From NCBI GenBank assembly GCA_017428285.1, contig JAFRRE010000120.1:1-55790 (forward strand): a stretch of 55,790 nt of DNA, in the 5' to 3' direction. A model generated the notes under the pieces. The model made no database searches. It worked only from the letters and a program-made list of their open reading frames with translations, and was not told where the DNA came from. Both the position numbers and the translations under genes were made by a program. Below, piece after piece: positions 31,390-40,439 of this stretch (positions within the stretch are counted from its first letter, which is position 1; each line of letters starts with the position of its first letter). Source of the DNA: Bacteroidales bacterium. Lineage in GTDB: Bacteria > Bacteroidota > Bacteroidia > Bacteroidales > F082.

Positions 31390-32049
31390 TTATTCGAAAC
31401 CAAAGAATTCTTTTAGTCCTTGCTTTTCTTTTAGTTCATCGGGTGTGAATCCATAATGCGCTGCCGCCGAAAGCGTCACCACGTTTTCAAGAAATTCATC
31501 GTAGGGCAATTCAAACCATTCTTCGGGGATGTCGGTGTGGATGGTGCCGCCGTCGTTGTGGCCGCCGCCCCACCACCAGGATTCATCAAGTGCCGCCTCG
31601 TAGGTACCATCGTCCATCTTGACGAAGGCATACCAGGTGGTCCATTCTCTCATTCCTTCCGGTGTTTTTTCACCTTCATAATGCGGAGCGGAATGGTCTT
31701 TGTCCGAGTAGCCTGGTTGCCCTTTATTGGCATCATGTCGATACACCCAAAAACGCTCGTTGGTCTCATTAGGAATCCTTTCCAAAGTAAGGCCGTCACA
31801 ATGATATATGGATCTCTTTCTGCCCTTTACCCTATTTTCAGCCGTCATCATCTTCGTGATGGCAGCGATAGGTCTCTTTGTATCTTTGTCTTTCAACAGG
31901 CCTTTTTTTTCAAGGAGGTTCTTGATGGGTTCAAGTTCATTTTTCCAACTGTTGACGTAATACCTGCAAGTATTGTCTTCGTAAACGTAATAACTGCCCA
32001 CAAATAGGTCGTTGTAGGTGATTTTGTAATGATCAACAAGCCAACCCAT
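31390..32049 (-). CDS. Hypothetical protein
   Basis: 219 residues from MGWLVDHYKITYND; the promoter at 32122 and the A-rich leader put the start here, not at earlier in-frame codons. No signal peptide. Trp/Tyr-rich with patches such as YYVYEDNTCRYYVNSW, ERFWVYRHDANKGQPGYSD and EWTTWYAFVKMDDGTYEAALDESWWWGGGHNDGG. It is cytosolic by appearance and I recognise no family. It lies tail-to-tail with ogt (11 bp) and is divergent from the sialidase gene. Confidence 0.72.
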   Translation of the reverse strand: MGWLVDHYKITYNDLFVGSYYVYEDNTCRYYVNSWKNELEPIKNLLEKKGLLKDKDTKRPIAAITKMMTAENRVKGRKRSIYHCDGLTLERIPNETNERFWVYRHDANKGQPGYSDKDHSAPHYEGEKTPEGMREWTTWYAFVKMDDGTYEAALDESWWWGGGHNDGGTIHTDIPEEWFELPYDEFLENVVTLSAAAHYGFTPDELKEKQGLKEFFGFE

Positions 32050-32121
32050 AGTTTTATACTGTTTAAATAATAATCCTATTTCCTTTTCGAATGTTGATGG
32101 TGTCTGGCATAATACACGAGG

Positions 32122-32129
32122 CAAAAATA
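32122..32129 (-). promoter_or_regulatory. -7 box of hypothetical gene
   Basis: Minus-strand TATTTTTG followed by CC, 72 bp before the ATG. Confidence 0.65.
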
Positions 32130-32160
32130 TGAAAAAGTTGTGTGATTTCCGAAATAATAT

Positions 32161-32168
32161 TAGTTTTG
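32161..32168 (+). promoter_or_regulatory. -7 box of sialidase gene
   Basis: TAGTTTTG followed by CAC, 41 bp before the chosen ATG. It excludes the in-frame ATG at 32129. Confidence 0.65.
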
Positions 32169-32209
32169 CACCCAATACATTGAAGTTTAATCCAATAACA
32201 CCTATCGCC

Positions 32210-34747
32210 ATGAATAAACTCTTTGCTCTCGTTGTCCTGCTGACGGCTTTGACTGGGGCATTTGCCCAACCTGCTCATTACATCACTTTCAACGGTACCG
32301 ACCAGTATATGCGCATTCCACATCACGAAGACTTCAACATCGCTGCCGACCAAAGTTTCACCGTCACAGGCTGGGTGCGCAACGAGACTTATACTAGCTA
32401 TCCACGCTATGTGTGCAAGCGCGATATGTCGGTGCAAGGTGCGGGCAGCGAACGCACGGGTTATGAGTTCTTTGGCACGGGCAGTGCGGGCCAGTCGCTG
32501 GGACTCAATACGCCCACTTCGACCTCGGGTCATGCCTTGTCGATCTATACGGGTGTCACGGTGCCGGCAGGGGAGTGGATGCACTTTGCACTGGTCGTGG
32601 ACCGCACCAACAATGAGATTCGTATTTATCACAACGGACAGACCAACAATAACTGGGCAGCGGCAGTTAACGATTGGGCTGTGGCCAACATGCATGACTT
32701 GTTTATAGGGGCAGGCAACAGCGGTGGACAGCCAACTAATTTTTGCAATGGCTCGTTCGGCAACGTGAGATTCTACCATATGGCATTGGACGCCGACGAG
32801 ATTAGTGTTGACATGGGTGCGGATGATTTGTATGATCTGCATCCTGGTATGGCAAATCATTTAAAAGCAGCCTATGATTTCTCAACCGTTTGGATTGACA
32901 ACAACATGTTGGCCGACCTCTCAGGCCACGGTCACGATGCACAGATGGTCAATTTCAATTTTGGTGGCGCTGAAATCTTGAATGTCACCTTGACGCAAGA
33001 CACACGCAAGGCAGGTCGTGGAAACGCTAACGATGTGTTGCTGAAAGCAGCAGTTTCGTTTGGCGGTGAGAATGCCTTGGTTGGATTGCAATCCATGGTG
33101 CTCAACCTTGAAGGTACGACGGACCTGAGCGATGTCAGGGAGATTAAGGTGTATTCCACGGGTACGGTCAATGCTTTCGATGAGCGTCATCCTCAAAATG
33201 CCACATTGCTTGGTAGTATAGAACCTGCTTCGAGTGACTTGACCTGCAACCTCGAAGGCAACCTTTTTACTGGCACCAACTACTTGTGGGTCGTGGCACA
33301 TGTAGCAGACAATGCTACTGAGGGCAACATGATTGATGTTTCACTGAAGTCGATTACGACAACGGAAGAGACTTATGAATTGGCTAATCCTTCGCCAGCT
33401 GGTAGCCGTGAAATCATTCTTGCACATACCTTATTATTGCAGCCTGGCGACTATAATTCAACCAATTACCGTATCCCTGCCGTCATCACGGCGAAGGATG
33501 GAAGCATCGTGGCGGTCACCGACAAGCGCAAATACAACGAAGGCGACCTGCCCGAGGACATCGACATCGTGTGCAACCGCAGCACCGACGGCGGTCACAC
33601 CTGGAGCGAGCCTTACACGATTGCTTTAGGCACGGGTGTCAACCATGGCTTCGGTGATTGCGCCTTGGCGTGGAGCAACGACGACAACGGCCTCATCGCA
33701 GGCTTTGTGGGTGGTCCCGGCTTGTGGTATTCCACCCCGTCGAATCCGATCCGCACCTATATTTGTAAGAGTTACGACAACGGTCAGACTTGGACAGAGC
33801 CCGAAGACATCACCAACTTCATCTTTGGTGACAACTGTATCATCCCCGAACAGCGCACATGGCGCGCCTCGTTCTTTGGCTCGGGTAACGGGCTACGCAC
33901 CTCCACGGGTCGTATCATGTTTGTGGCTGCCATCCGTGAGACTACGGCACAGGTGCTTTACAACCATGCTGTTTATTCCGATGACAACGGTCAGACATGG
34001 CATGTGTCGGGTCGTGCTTCCACCTCGGGCGACGAGGCCAAGGTGACCGAGTTGGTTGACGGCCGCATCCTAATGAGCATTCGCCATGCGGGCAACCGCT
34101 GGTACAACATCTCTGAGGATGGCGGCGAGACTTGGCAGCCCACCACCTCCACTTGGTACGACATCACTGCGCCTGCCTGCAACGGCGATATGATCCGTTA
34201 CACCTCCGAAAACCAAGGCCACGACAAGAACCGTCTGCTGCATTCGGTGCCATACGGCAACTCACGCACCGATGTGACGGTTTATGTGAGTTACGACGAG
34301 GGCGAGACTTGGCCGGTGAAGAAATGCATCGTGCCCTATAGCTCTGCCTATTCCTCGCTCTGCATTCTGCCCGATGGCACCATCGGACTCTATGTCGAGG
34401 AAGCCTACGCTGGCGCTTCAGGCTATTCGACGGTGTTCTACAACTTCAGCCTTGAATGGCTTACCGACGGTAACGACACTTTTGACCCGACGGGAGTGGC
34501 TGAGAATCAAATACAAACGGAGTCGTTGAAGGTTTATCCTGTTCCCGCCTCGTCCTTTGTTACGATTGAAGCGGAAGGGATGAAGACCATCAATGTTTAC
34601 AATGCTTTGGGACAGCTTGTCAAGTCGGTTTCTGCTGATGGGACTTCGGAAGTCCGTTTGGATGTTTCGGAATGGGCGTCTGGAGTGTATTGCGTTGAGG
34701 CTTTGGATAATAATGGAATGAAGAAAAGCGGCAGATTGGTCAAATGA
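32210..34747 (+). CDS. Secreted sialidase with LamG domain and T9SS tail
   Basis: 845 residues from MNKLFALVVLLTALTGAFAQ (signal peptide). A LamG-like concanavalin domain (HYITFNGTDQYMRIPHHEDF to about residue 225) is followed by a sialidase N-terminal domain, then a six-blade BNR propeller. The FRIP-type motif is NYRIPAV near residue 417, with Asp boxes STDGGHTW, SYDNGQTW, SDDNGQTW, SEDGGETW and SYDEGETW. KRKYNEGDLPEDID holds the conserved acid region. A type A sorting domain (VYPVPASSFVTIE to SGRLVK) ends the protein. It releases terminal sialic acid from host glycans at the cell surface. No nan catabolic gene is nearby. Confidence 0.93.
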   Translation: MNKLFALVVLLTALTGAFAQPAHYITFNGTDQYMRIPHHEDFNIAADQSFTVTGWVRNETYTSYPRYVCKRDMSVQGAGSERTGYEFFGTGSAGQSLGLNTPTSTSGHALSIYTGVTVPAGEWMHFALVVDRTNNEIRIYHNGQTNNNWAAAVNDWAVANMHDLFIGAGNSGGQPTNFCNGSFGNVRFYHMALDADEISVDMGADDLYDLHPGMANHLKAAYDFSTVWIDNNMLADLSGHGHDAQMVNFNFGGAEILNVTLTQDTRKAGRGNANDVLLKAAVSFGGENALVGLQSMVLNLEGTTDLSDVREIKVYSTGTVNAFDERHPQNATLLGSIEPASSDLTCNLEGNLFTGTNYLWVVAHVADNATEGNMIDVSLKSITTTEETYELANPSPAGSREIILAHTLLLQPGDYNSTNYRIPAVITAKDGSIVAVTDKRKYNEGDLPEDIDIVCNRSTDGGHTWSEPYTIALGTGVNHGFGDCALAWSNDDNGLIAGFVGGPGLWYSTPSNPIRTYICKSYDNGQTWTEPEDITNFIFGDNCIIPEQRTWRASFFGSGNGLRTSTGRIMFVAAIRETTAQVLYNHAVYSDDNGQTWHVSGRASTSGDEAKVTELVDGRILMSIRHAGNRWYNISEDGGETWQPTTSTWYDITAPACNGDMIRYTSENQGHDKNRLLHSVPYGNSRTDVTVYVSYDEGETWPVKKCIVPYSSAYSSLCILPDGTIGLYVEEAYAGASGYSTVFYNFSLEWLTDGNDTFDPTGVAENQIQTESLKVYPVPASSFVTIEAEGMKTINVYNALGQLVKSVSADGTSEVRLDVSEWASGVYCVEALDNNGMKKSGRLVK

Positions 34748-34756
34748 CAATTTGAA

Positions 34757-34786
34757 TTGGAGTTTCAAAGTTTTTCCGTACCTTTG
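34757..34786 (+). promoter_or_regulatory. Promoter of fusA-like gene
   Basis: TTGG at 34757, 18 bases, TACCTTTG at 34779-34786, followed by CAAC. The leader is 57 bases. Confidence 0.7.
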
Positions 34787-34843
34787 CAACCCAAATCAAG
34801 TCCTTGATTTGTATTTGCAAATAGTTGATAATCAGATAAAATA

Positions 34844-36913
34844 ATGAGTTTAAACATTTCAAAATTGAGAAACATCGGTATCGCTGCGCATATCGATGCT
34901 GGTAAGACTACGGTTTCGGAACGCATCCTGTTCTTCACGGGCGTCAACCGTAAGGTGGGTGAAACGCATGATGGACAAGCCACCATGGACTTTATGAAAC
35001 AAGAGCAGGAGCGCGGCATCACCATCGCTTCGGCAGCCATCACTGCCCATTGGAACGGCTATCAGATTAACCTTATCGATACTCCCGGCCACGTCGACTT
35101 CACCGTCGAGGTGGAACGCTCGCTGCGCGTCATCGACGGCATGGTGGCGGTGTTTTGCGCCGTGGGTGGCGTGGAGCCGCAGTCGGAGACGGTGTGGAAC
35201 CAAGCCGACAAATACCGCGTGCCCCGCATCGCCTTCGTCAACAAGATGGACCGCACGGGCGCCGACTTCCAAGAGGTTGTCAACCAAATGCATAAATACT
35301 TGGGCGCCAACGCCGTGCCGCTGCATCTCCCCATCGGAGCAGAGTCCGATTTTGAGGGTATGGTCGACCTGGTGCAGATGAACTCGGTGCGCTTCATTGA
35401 GAAGGAACGCATCGTGGGTCCCATCCCGGAAAACATGATGGAGCAGGCCCAGGAAGCCCGCCGCAACCTCATCGAGAAGGTGGCCGACCTCGACGACGAG
35501 ATCGCCGAGCTCTACCTTGAGGATGCCGAAATCCCGACCGACAAGCTGATGGCTGCCATCCGTCAGGCCACCATCAAACTGATGATGGTGCCGGTGCTTT
35601 GCGGTGCTGCCTATAAGAATAAAGGTATCCAGCTCCTTTTGGACGCTATCGTCGATTACCTTCCTTCGCCCAACGACTTAGGTGCCGTCATCGCGCACGA
35701 CCCCGCCAATGAAGAGAAGACTTATCGCCGCAACCCCTCTGAGAATGAGCCTTTCTCGGCCTTGGCCTTCAAGCTCATCAACGACCCGTATGTGGGCCAG
35801 CAGACCTTCATCCGAATCTTCAGTGGCAAGCTGACAAACGGTATGAGTGTCTACAACACCAACAAACTGAAGAGTGAGCGCGTGGGCCGCATCTTCCGCA
35901 TCAAGGCAAAGGAACGCGAGGAAATCAACGAGGCCAGCGCAGGTGAAATCGTGGCCCTTGTGGGCATGAAATACACCAAGACGGGCGACACGCTCTGCGA
36001 TGAGGAACAGCCTATCTTGCTAGAATCCATCAACATACCCCCTGCGGTCATCGAGATGAAGGTTAACCTTGACGACAAGAAGAACCGTAGCAAGCTGAGC
36101 GAAGCCTTGGCCAAGCTCTGCAACGAAGACCCGTCGTTCCATGCTCACTTCGACGAGGAGACGGAAGAGACCATTATCGCGGGCATGGGTGAGTTGCATC
36201 TGGAAATCATCGTCGACCGCTTGAAAGAAGAATTTAAGGTGCCGGTCACGGTGGGCGCACCTTCGGTGTCGTTCCGCGAGACCATCACTGCGCCGTTCGA
36301 GTGCAACTACCGCTATGTGAAGCAGACCGGCGGCAAGGGCCAGTTCGCCCACACCGTCATCCGCTTCGAGCCTAACCCTGGCGGCGGCTTCGAGTTCGTC
36401 GACATCACCAAGGGCGGTGTCATTCCGAAGGAATACATTCCCTCGGTGCAAAAGGGTCTGGCTGCAGCCATGAACAAAGGTCCTTTCGCGGGCTATCCTG
36501 TCGTGGATGTGAAATGCGTCCTTGTCGACGGTAGCTCGCACCCCGTCGACTCCAGCGACATGGCCTTCCAACTCTGCGCCCAGATGTGCTTCAAGCAGGC
36601 CTTCATGAAAGCCAGCCCCGTGCTGCTTGAGCCTGTGATGAAGGTGGAAATCAACACGCCCGACGACTACATCGGCAATGTGACTGGCGACGTCAACAAG
36701 CGCCGTGGCCGCATCGAGGCCATGCGTCGTTTCCGCAAGGGCTCGCAGAAGCTGGATGCTTTCGTTCCGCTGATGGAGATGTTCGGCTATGCCACCGCCT
36801 TGCGCAACCTCACCTCCGGTCGAGCCAACTACTCGATGGAGTTCCACCAGTACATGCCGACGCCGAAGGACAAACAAGAGGAGATTGTGAAAGAACGCAA
36901 TCAAAAAGAATAA
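34844..36913 (+). CDS. fusA: Elongation factor G (stand-alone paralogue)
   Basis: 689 residues, slightly short for EF-G. G1 AHIDAGKT (15-22), switch [16 protein letters not shown]3 DTPGH (79-83) with the catalytic His present, and G4 NKMD (133-136). Domain IV has [20 protein letters not shown] and [30 protein letters not shown]; domain V is [24 protein letters not shown]. It moves tRNA-mRNA during translation or recycles ribosomes. It stands alone with its own promoter and terminator and no rpsL, rpsG or tuf nearby, so it may be a second EF-G. Unlike the Bacteroides EF-G2 reported to lack GTPase activity, the G-domain residues look intact. Confidence 0.93.
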   Translation: MSLNISKLRNIGIAAHIDAGKTTVSERILFFTGVNRKVGETHDGQATMDFMKQEQERGITIASAAITAHWNGYQINLIDTPGHVDFTVEVERSLRVIDGMVAVFCAVGGVEPQSETVWNQADKYRVPRIAFVNKMDRTGADFQEVVNQMHKYLGANAVPLHLPIGAESDFEGMVDLVQMNSVRFIEKERIVGPIPENMMEQAQEARRNLIEKVADLDDEIAELYLEDAEIPTDKLMAAIRQATIKLMMVPVLCGAAYKNKGIQLLLDAIVDYLPSPNDLGAVIAHDPANEEKTYRRNPSENEPFSALAFKLINDPYVGQQTFIRIFSGKLTNGMSVYNTNKLKSERVGRIFRIKAKEREEINEASAGEIVALVGMKYTKTGDTLCDEEQPILLESINIPPAVIEMKVNLDDKKNRSKLSEALAKLCNEDPSFHAHFDEETEETIIAGMGELHLEIIVDRLKEEFKVPVTVGAPSVSFRETITAPFECNYRYVKQTGGKGQFAHTVIRFEPNPGGGFEFVDITKGGVIPKEYIPSVQKGLAAAMNKGPFAGYPVVDVKCVLVDGSSHPVDSSDMAFQLCAQMCFKQAFMKASPVLLEPVMKVEINTPDDYIGNVTGDVNKRRGRIEAMRRFRKGSQKLDAFVPLMEMFGYATALRNLTSGRANYSMEFHQYMPTPKDKQEEIVKERNQKE

Positions 36914-36930
36914 GGCAATTTGATGAAACG

Positions 36931-36958
36931 GAAAAGGGAGCAGCTGCTCCCTTTTTTA
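36931..36958. terminator. Bidirectional terminator, fusA / lipoprotein
   Basis: Self-complementary AAAAGGGAGCAGCTGCTCCCTTTT with T and A runs on the two sides. It overlaps the end of the convergent lipoprotein gene. Confidence 0.9.
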
Positions 36959-38608
36959 TAATTCCCAGGCTTCTTCCAAGTCGATATCCCAACCGGCCTT
37001 TATTTCAAGAGGATCTTGGTATTCCAAAATGGTTTCAGGCTGCAAGAGGTGATGATAATTACCTGTGCTCCATTTGCCATTTCCGTCAGCGTCCAATATG
37101 GCTTGTATCTTGTATTTGGCAGGCATGAGATAATCAAACATCACTTCTTGTTTCTTGGTGATGATTTCCTGCTTCAGAACCTTGCCGCTTTCGTTGGTGA
37201 GTTGCACAACAACTTGTTTCATGCCTTTAGGGGGTACGACAGTGATGTAGATATTGCCGTACTCATCGTCGTTGAGGATATGAAAATCTACTTGGATGGA
37301 ATTGTTAGTGCGACCTCGTATGCTGAAGAATACTGAGTCGGGGATGGTGAAACTATAGTTTGAATCGACAGAGAAAGGGGTGGTTGACCGATATTGTAAA
37401 CCTTCGTCATCGGCTTGTTCAAAGGCAAGTTGATTATAATACACGGTCGTGTCACGTTTGAAGACAGCAGAATCGCGCATTTGGTAAAGGACGATTGGCT
37501 CGGAGAATTTCAAGATGAGGTCTTGACCTGGAATCAATCCACCTCGACCTACAAGGTTGTTGCTGACTTTTAGTTTTTCGGGTTGACGTCCTCTTTTTTT
37601 ATTCTCTTGTTCTTTGAATTTCAGGCTATAATGCGATGAATCATTGATAATAGTGTTGTATTTCACCTGTACCCATAGGCTGTCTTTGACATGGGGCGTG
37701 AAGTACCACCAAACTGTATCATAATCAGAGGAATGCATTGTGACCAAATTGAATGAGTCAGGTAGCATCTCTGGAGTCATAATGATGGCATCCTTGGCGG
37801 GATGGCGGAACACGAATCGCAGCAGCCCTTCCTCTATGAGTTTCTTTTCCAATAACACTTGTGTTGAATCGGTCTCACCAAACATATACAATGTGAGATT
37901 GTTGGAATTGGCGGGGACCAATGTGTCGAAAAAGGCTATTTCTTCATTGGGCAAATCGAAATACAGATTGGAGTTGACATCTTTTAAGGCAAAAAGGAGA
38001 TATCTCTTATCGGCTATCCCATTGAGGCTGAAATTGCCTTGCTTGTCTGTTTTAGTGATATAATTGGGGATGGTGCTCATCGGCAATGAATCCAAGTTGT
38101 CACGGTCAGAAGCATATAAGGAAACGTATACGTTTTCGACGGGTTTCTTCTCTGTGGCGTCAACCACCTTGCCTGTGATGCTTAATGTGTCGATACGGTC
38201 TCCTGTTGAAAAGCTGTAGACATAGTCTTTAAACAGATTGCCTTCGTGCAAGTCCTTGATGGCTGATCCGAAATTGATGGTATAGGTTGTGTTGAGAGCC
38301 AAGTCTTCCTTGAACTTCACCACGACTGTCTTGTTTTTCAGTTTAATGTCGGGCTTTTGACTCAGCGGAGGAGAAATCAGAACGTTTTGATTTGCATTTT
38401 CAAGGGTGACGTATTCGTCGAAAGTGATTTCAATTTTCTTGCCAATAAAGTTGATGCTATTGTTTTCTGGCACAGCTTCAACCACCCGTGGCGGTGTGTT
38501 GTCTTTCGGGCCGCCCGTAGGAGCCACTGCATTGGCACAACGCTGGGCAAGGAAGGCCGTCAGCAGCACCGAGAGGCAATAGAACAGATATTTTGGTTTC
38601 CTAATCAC
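36956..38608 (-). CDS. Ig-like domain lipoprotein (SbsA-type)
   Basis: 550 residues starting at a GTG. N-terminal lipobox FLAQRC gives lipid-modified C24. The mature start ANAVAPTGGPKDNTPPRVVEAVPENNSINF and the following FDEYVTLENANQNVLISPPL match the bacterial Ig-like (SbsA Ig) lipoproteins common in Bacteroidota. A middle CarboxypepD-like sandwich (SITGKVVDATEKKPVENVYVSLY) follows, with more beta-rich sequence to the end. Probably surface or periplasmic; function unknown. It starts 21 bp after the T9SS gene on the same strand. No ATG is available near the start, and a -7-like TACCTTTG sits only five bases before the GTG. Confidence 0.85.
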   Translation of the reverse strand: MIRKPKYLFYCLSVLLTAFLAQRCANAVAPTGGPKDNTPPRVVEAVPENNSINFIGKKIEITFDEYVTLENANQNVLISPPLSQKPDIKLKNKTVVVKFKEDLALNTTYTINFGSAIKDLHEGNLFKDYVYSFSTGDRIDTLSITGKVVDATEKKPVENVYVSLYASDRDNLDSLPMSTIPNYITKTDKQGNFSLNGIADKRYLLFALKDVNSNLYFDLPNEEIAFFDTLVPANSNNLTLYMFGETDSTQVLLEKKLIEEGLLRFVFRHPAKDAIIMTPEMLPDSFNLVTMHSSDYDTVWWYFTPHVKDSLWVQVKYNTIINDSSHYSLKFKEQENKKRGRQPEKLKVSNNLVGRGGLIPGQDLILKFSEPIVLYQMRDSAVFKRDTTVYYNQLAFEQADDEGLQYRSTTPFSVDSNYSFTIPDSVFFSIRGRTNNSIQVDFHILNDDEYGNIYITVVPPKGMKQVVVQLTNESGKVLKQEIITKKQEVMFDYLMPAKYKIQAILDADGNGKWSTGNYHHLLQPETILEYQDPLEIKAGWDIDLEEAWEL

Positions 38609-38612
38609 GGGG

Positions 38613-38620
38613 CAAAGGTA
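38613..38620 (-). promoter_or_regulatory. -7-like box right before GTG start
   Basis: Minus-strand TACCTTTG followed by CCCC then GTG. If used, the transcript would begin at or beside the start codon (leaderless). Otherwise the gene is read from the upstream T9SS gene. Confidence 0.45.
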
Positions 38621-38629
38621 GGCATTTTT

Positions 38630-40309
38630 CTATTTCACCACCGCTTTCATGGCACTCTCGCCCACTTTCACCACATAAAGACCTGATTTGAGGCAAAACT
38701 CGCTATGCAAAACCTGTCGTTTTTGTGCAACAACACGACCGAGCATATCGTAGACCATAATGTCAGCAGGTCCATCACATTCGACGGCCAAGCCGCCTTC
38801 GATGTTGAAAACACGAGCGGGGGAACTGGATGCTTCGGGAAGGTTTTCAAAATGTTTGGAGTAATACAATGCCACGTCTGCATTAACAGGCGAGATGATG
38901 TCGGGCAAATTGGGGTCGCTGAACCTCCATATCCCTGATTCCCATTTGTGATGAATCGGGAAATGGTCGTTTTTCCAATAATAAGGTTCGCCCTCAAGTA
39001 CCATACGAAATTCGTGGTCGGTCATAAAACCAATGAAATCGTTCCAAGCCCTGTCCAATCCTAATATGTTGTCCGACGGTGTGTTATAGTCAAAACTCTG
39101 TCTGAAATAGAAATCCATATAGTTCTGAAAATAATAGTCCTGATAATCTTCCCATTCTGAAACCAAGTTTCCTTGGTCGTCAAACTCATATTCCACATAG
39201 GAATCGCCCAACAACGCCCCATCGATCATACTGTATCTTTTGCAACGCTTCATGACAACCCGGTCTTGTTCGTCATAAGTGTTTTCGTACCTGAAGCGAG
39301 GCTGTTGTCCATTGGCCCAATTGTCGAAACAAGTTTCTGCAATGATGCGATCTTGCTCATCGCGCTCGTATTCGTATAGCACTGGATGGTCTATCACCCC
39401 ATTATGATGTGTGAAGTTCTCCAATTTCCAGATGAGGCTATCATTCTCATTATAAGCAAATTCGATGGTGTCTTGCTCCCAGATGAAATCAGGAAGCGTG
39501 GTTTGGCAGAAATAATACCAAATAGGATTGTTGCGCTCATCATAAATATACTTTGTTTCTTTTTCTATGTTGTTGCTTGAAATGTAATATTCTCTCAACA
39601 GGAAGCCGTCTTCGTTGTACTCGTATTCTGTGGTGCTCCCTTCCGAATCCCAAGTGCCCGTGTTGGCGTTCCAAAGGAAGTATTCCTCTAGAACCAGTTG
39701 ATGCTGGTCGTTGTAAGTGTAAACCATTTTACTAAAGGGCTTCCAGTCGTAGCCCTCGGTAAAGTCGCGGAATTGTTGCGTCAAACAACCCAGTTCGTCA
39801 TATTCCCATCTCAATCGTTCGTAAGGTACCCAAGTCGTGTCAGAGTCACCACGGCTGTATATCCTATACTCAACGCACTTGTTGTTTTCATAATCGTATT
39901 CCAATCGGTTATAGGAATGTCCTGCTCCGACTTCAGCACATCGAAATTCCGATACGAAAACGCAATTGCCCGCATTGTCGAAAACGCTGTCCGTCTTCTG
40001 ATGGAGGAACCAGTCGTCGTTTTCCCAATTCCAGTAGGAAAAGGAAAGGCAACGATTGTTGTTGTCGTAGTCGTAGTGCCATTTTTCGGCGTAATGCAAA
40101 TCGGTGGAGAGCTCTTCCACTTTCGAGAAAATAACTTGGTTCAGGCGTTTGTTGCCGTCGTAACCATAGTTGAATTTGGCCCTTACATAATCACCGTCAA
40201 TATCAGTAACTACAAGGCTGTCCAAGGCTTCTGTAAGTTCGGCTGTTTGTTGCGCCATCAATGTGATTGTTGCAAAAGCAATAATGAAAACTAAAATGAT
40301 TTTCTTCAT
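38630..40309 (-). CDS. T9SS-exported protein with tyrosine-rich YD-like repeats
   Basis: 559 residues from MKKIILVFIIAFATITLMAQ (signal peptide), fixed by the promoter at 40340. About ten repeats of 35-45 residues follow a pattern Y-x-Y-D/N-x-x-x-x-x-x-x-W/E, for example WHYDYDNNNRCLSFSYWNW, WEYDELGCLTQQF, YEYNEDGFLLREYYISS and TYDEQDRVVMKRCKRY. They resemble short RHS/YD-type beta-hairpin repeats. A C-terminal sorting domain (VFNIEGGLAVECDGPADIMVYDMLGRVVAQ to KAVVK) marks T9SS export. Likely a surface or secreted protein with a repeat scaffold; ligand unknown. The Ig-like lipoprotein gene follows at 21 bp. Confidence 0.82.
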   Translation of the reverse strand: MKKIILVFIIAFATITLMAQQTAELTEALDSLVVTDIDGDYVRAKFNYGYDGNKRLNQVIFSKVEELSTDLHYAEKWHYDYDNNNRCLSFSYWNWENDDWFLHQKTDSVFDNAGNCVFVSEFRCAEVGAGHSYNRLEYDYENNKCVEYRIYSRGDSDTTWVPYERLRWEYDELGCLTQQFRDFTEGYDWKPFSKMVYTYNDQHQLVLEEYFLWNANTGTWDSEGSTTEYEYNEDGFLLREYYISSNNIEKETKYIYDERNNPIWYYFCQTTLPDFIWEQDTIEFAYNENDSLIWKLENFTHHNGVIDHPVLYEYERDEQDRIIAETCFDNWANGQQPRFRYENTYDEQDRVVMKRCKRYSMIDGALLGDSYVEYEFDDQGNLVSEWEDYQDYYFQNYMDFYFRQSFDYNTPSDNILGLDRAWNDFIGFMTDHEFRMVLEGEPYYWKNDHFPIHHKWESGIWRFSDPNLPDIISPVNADVALYYSKHFENLPEASSSPARVFNIEGGLAVECDGPADIMVYDMLGRVVAQKRQVLHSEFCLKSGLYVVKVGESAMKAVVK

Positions 40310-40339
40310 AATTGATGGTTGTTTTAGATGATTATGCGG

Positions 40340-40347
40340 CAAAGATA
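40340..40347 (-). promoter_or_regulatory. -7 box of YD-repeat T9SS gene
   Basis: Minus-strand TATCTTTG followed by CCG, 30 bp before the ATG. Divergent from the aspS promoter. Confidence 0.72.
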
Positions 40348-40389
40348 ATAAAAACTAACCTACTTGCACGGCATTCCAAATGGAATTAG

Positions 40390-40397
40390 TATTTTTG
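40390..40397 (+). promoter_or_regulatory. -7 box of aspS
   Basis: TATTTTTG followed by CAAG, 42 bp before the ATG. Confidence 0.72.
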
Positions 40398-40439
40398 CAA
40401 GTTTTAATCTTTGAATATTAAATCTTAAATCTCGAAAAT

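Noticed and set aside
36020..36904. 294-codon open frame antisense to the EF-G gene
   Set aside because: It mirrors a G+C-rich coding strand with strong codon bias; no recognisable protein.
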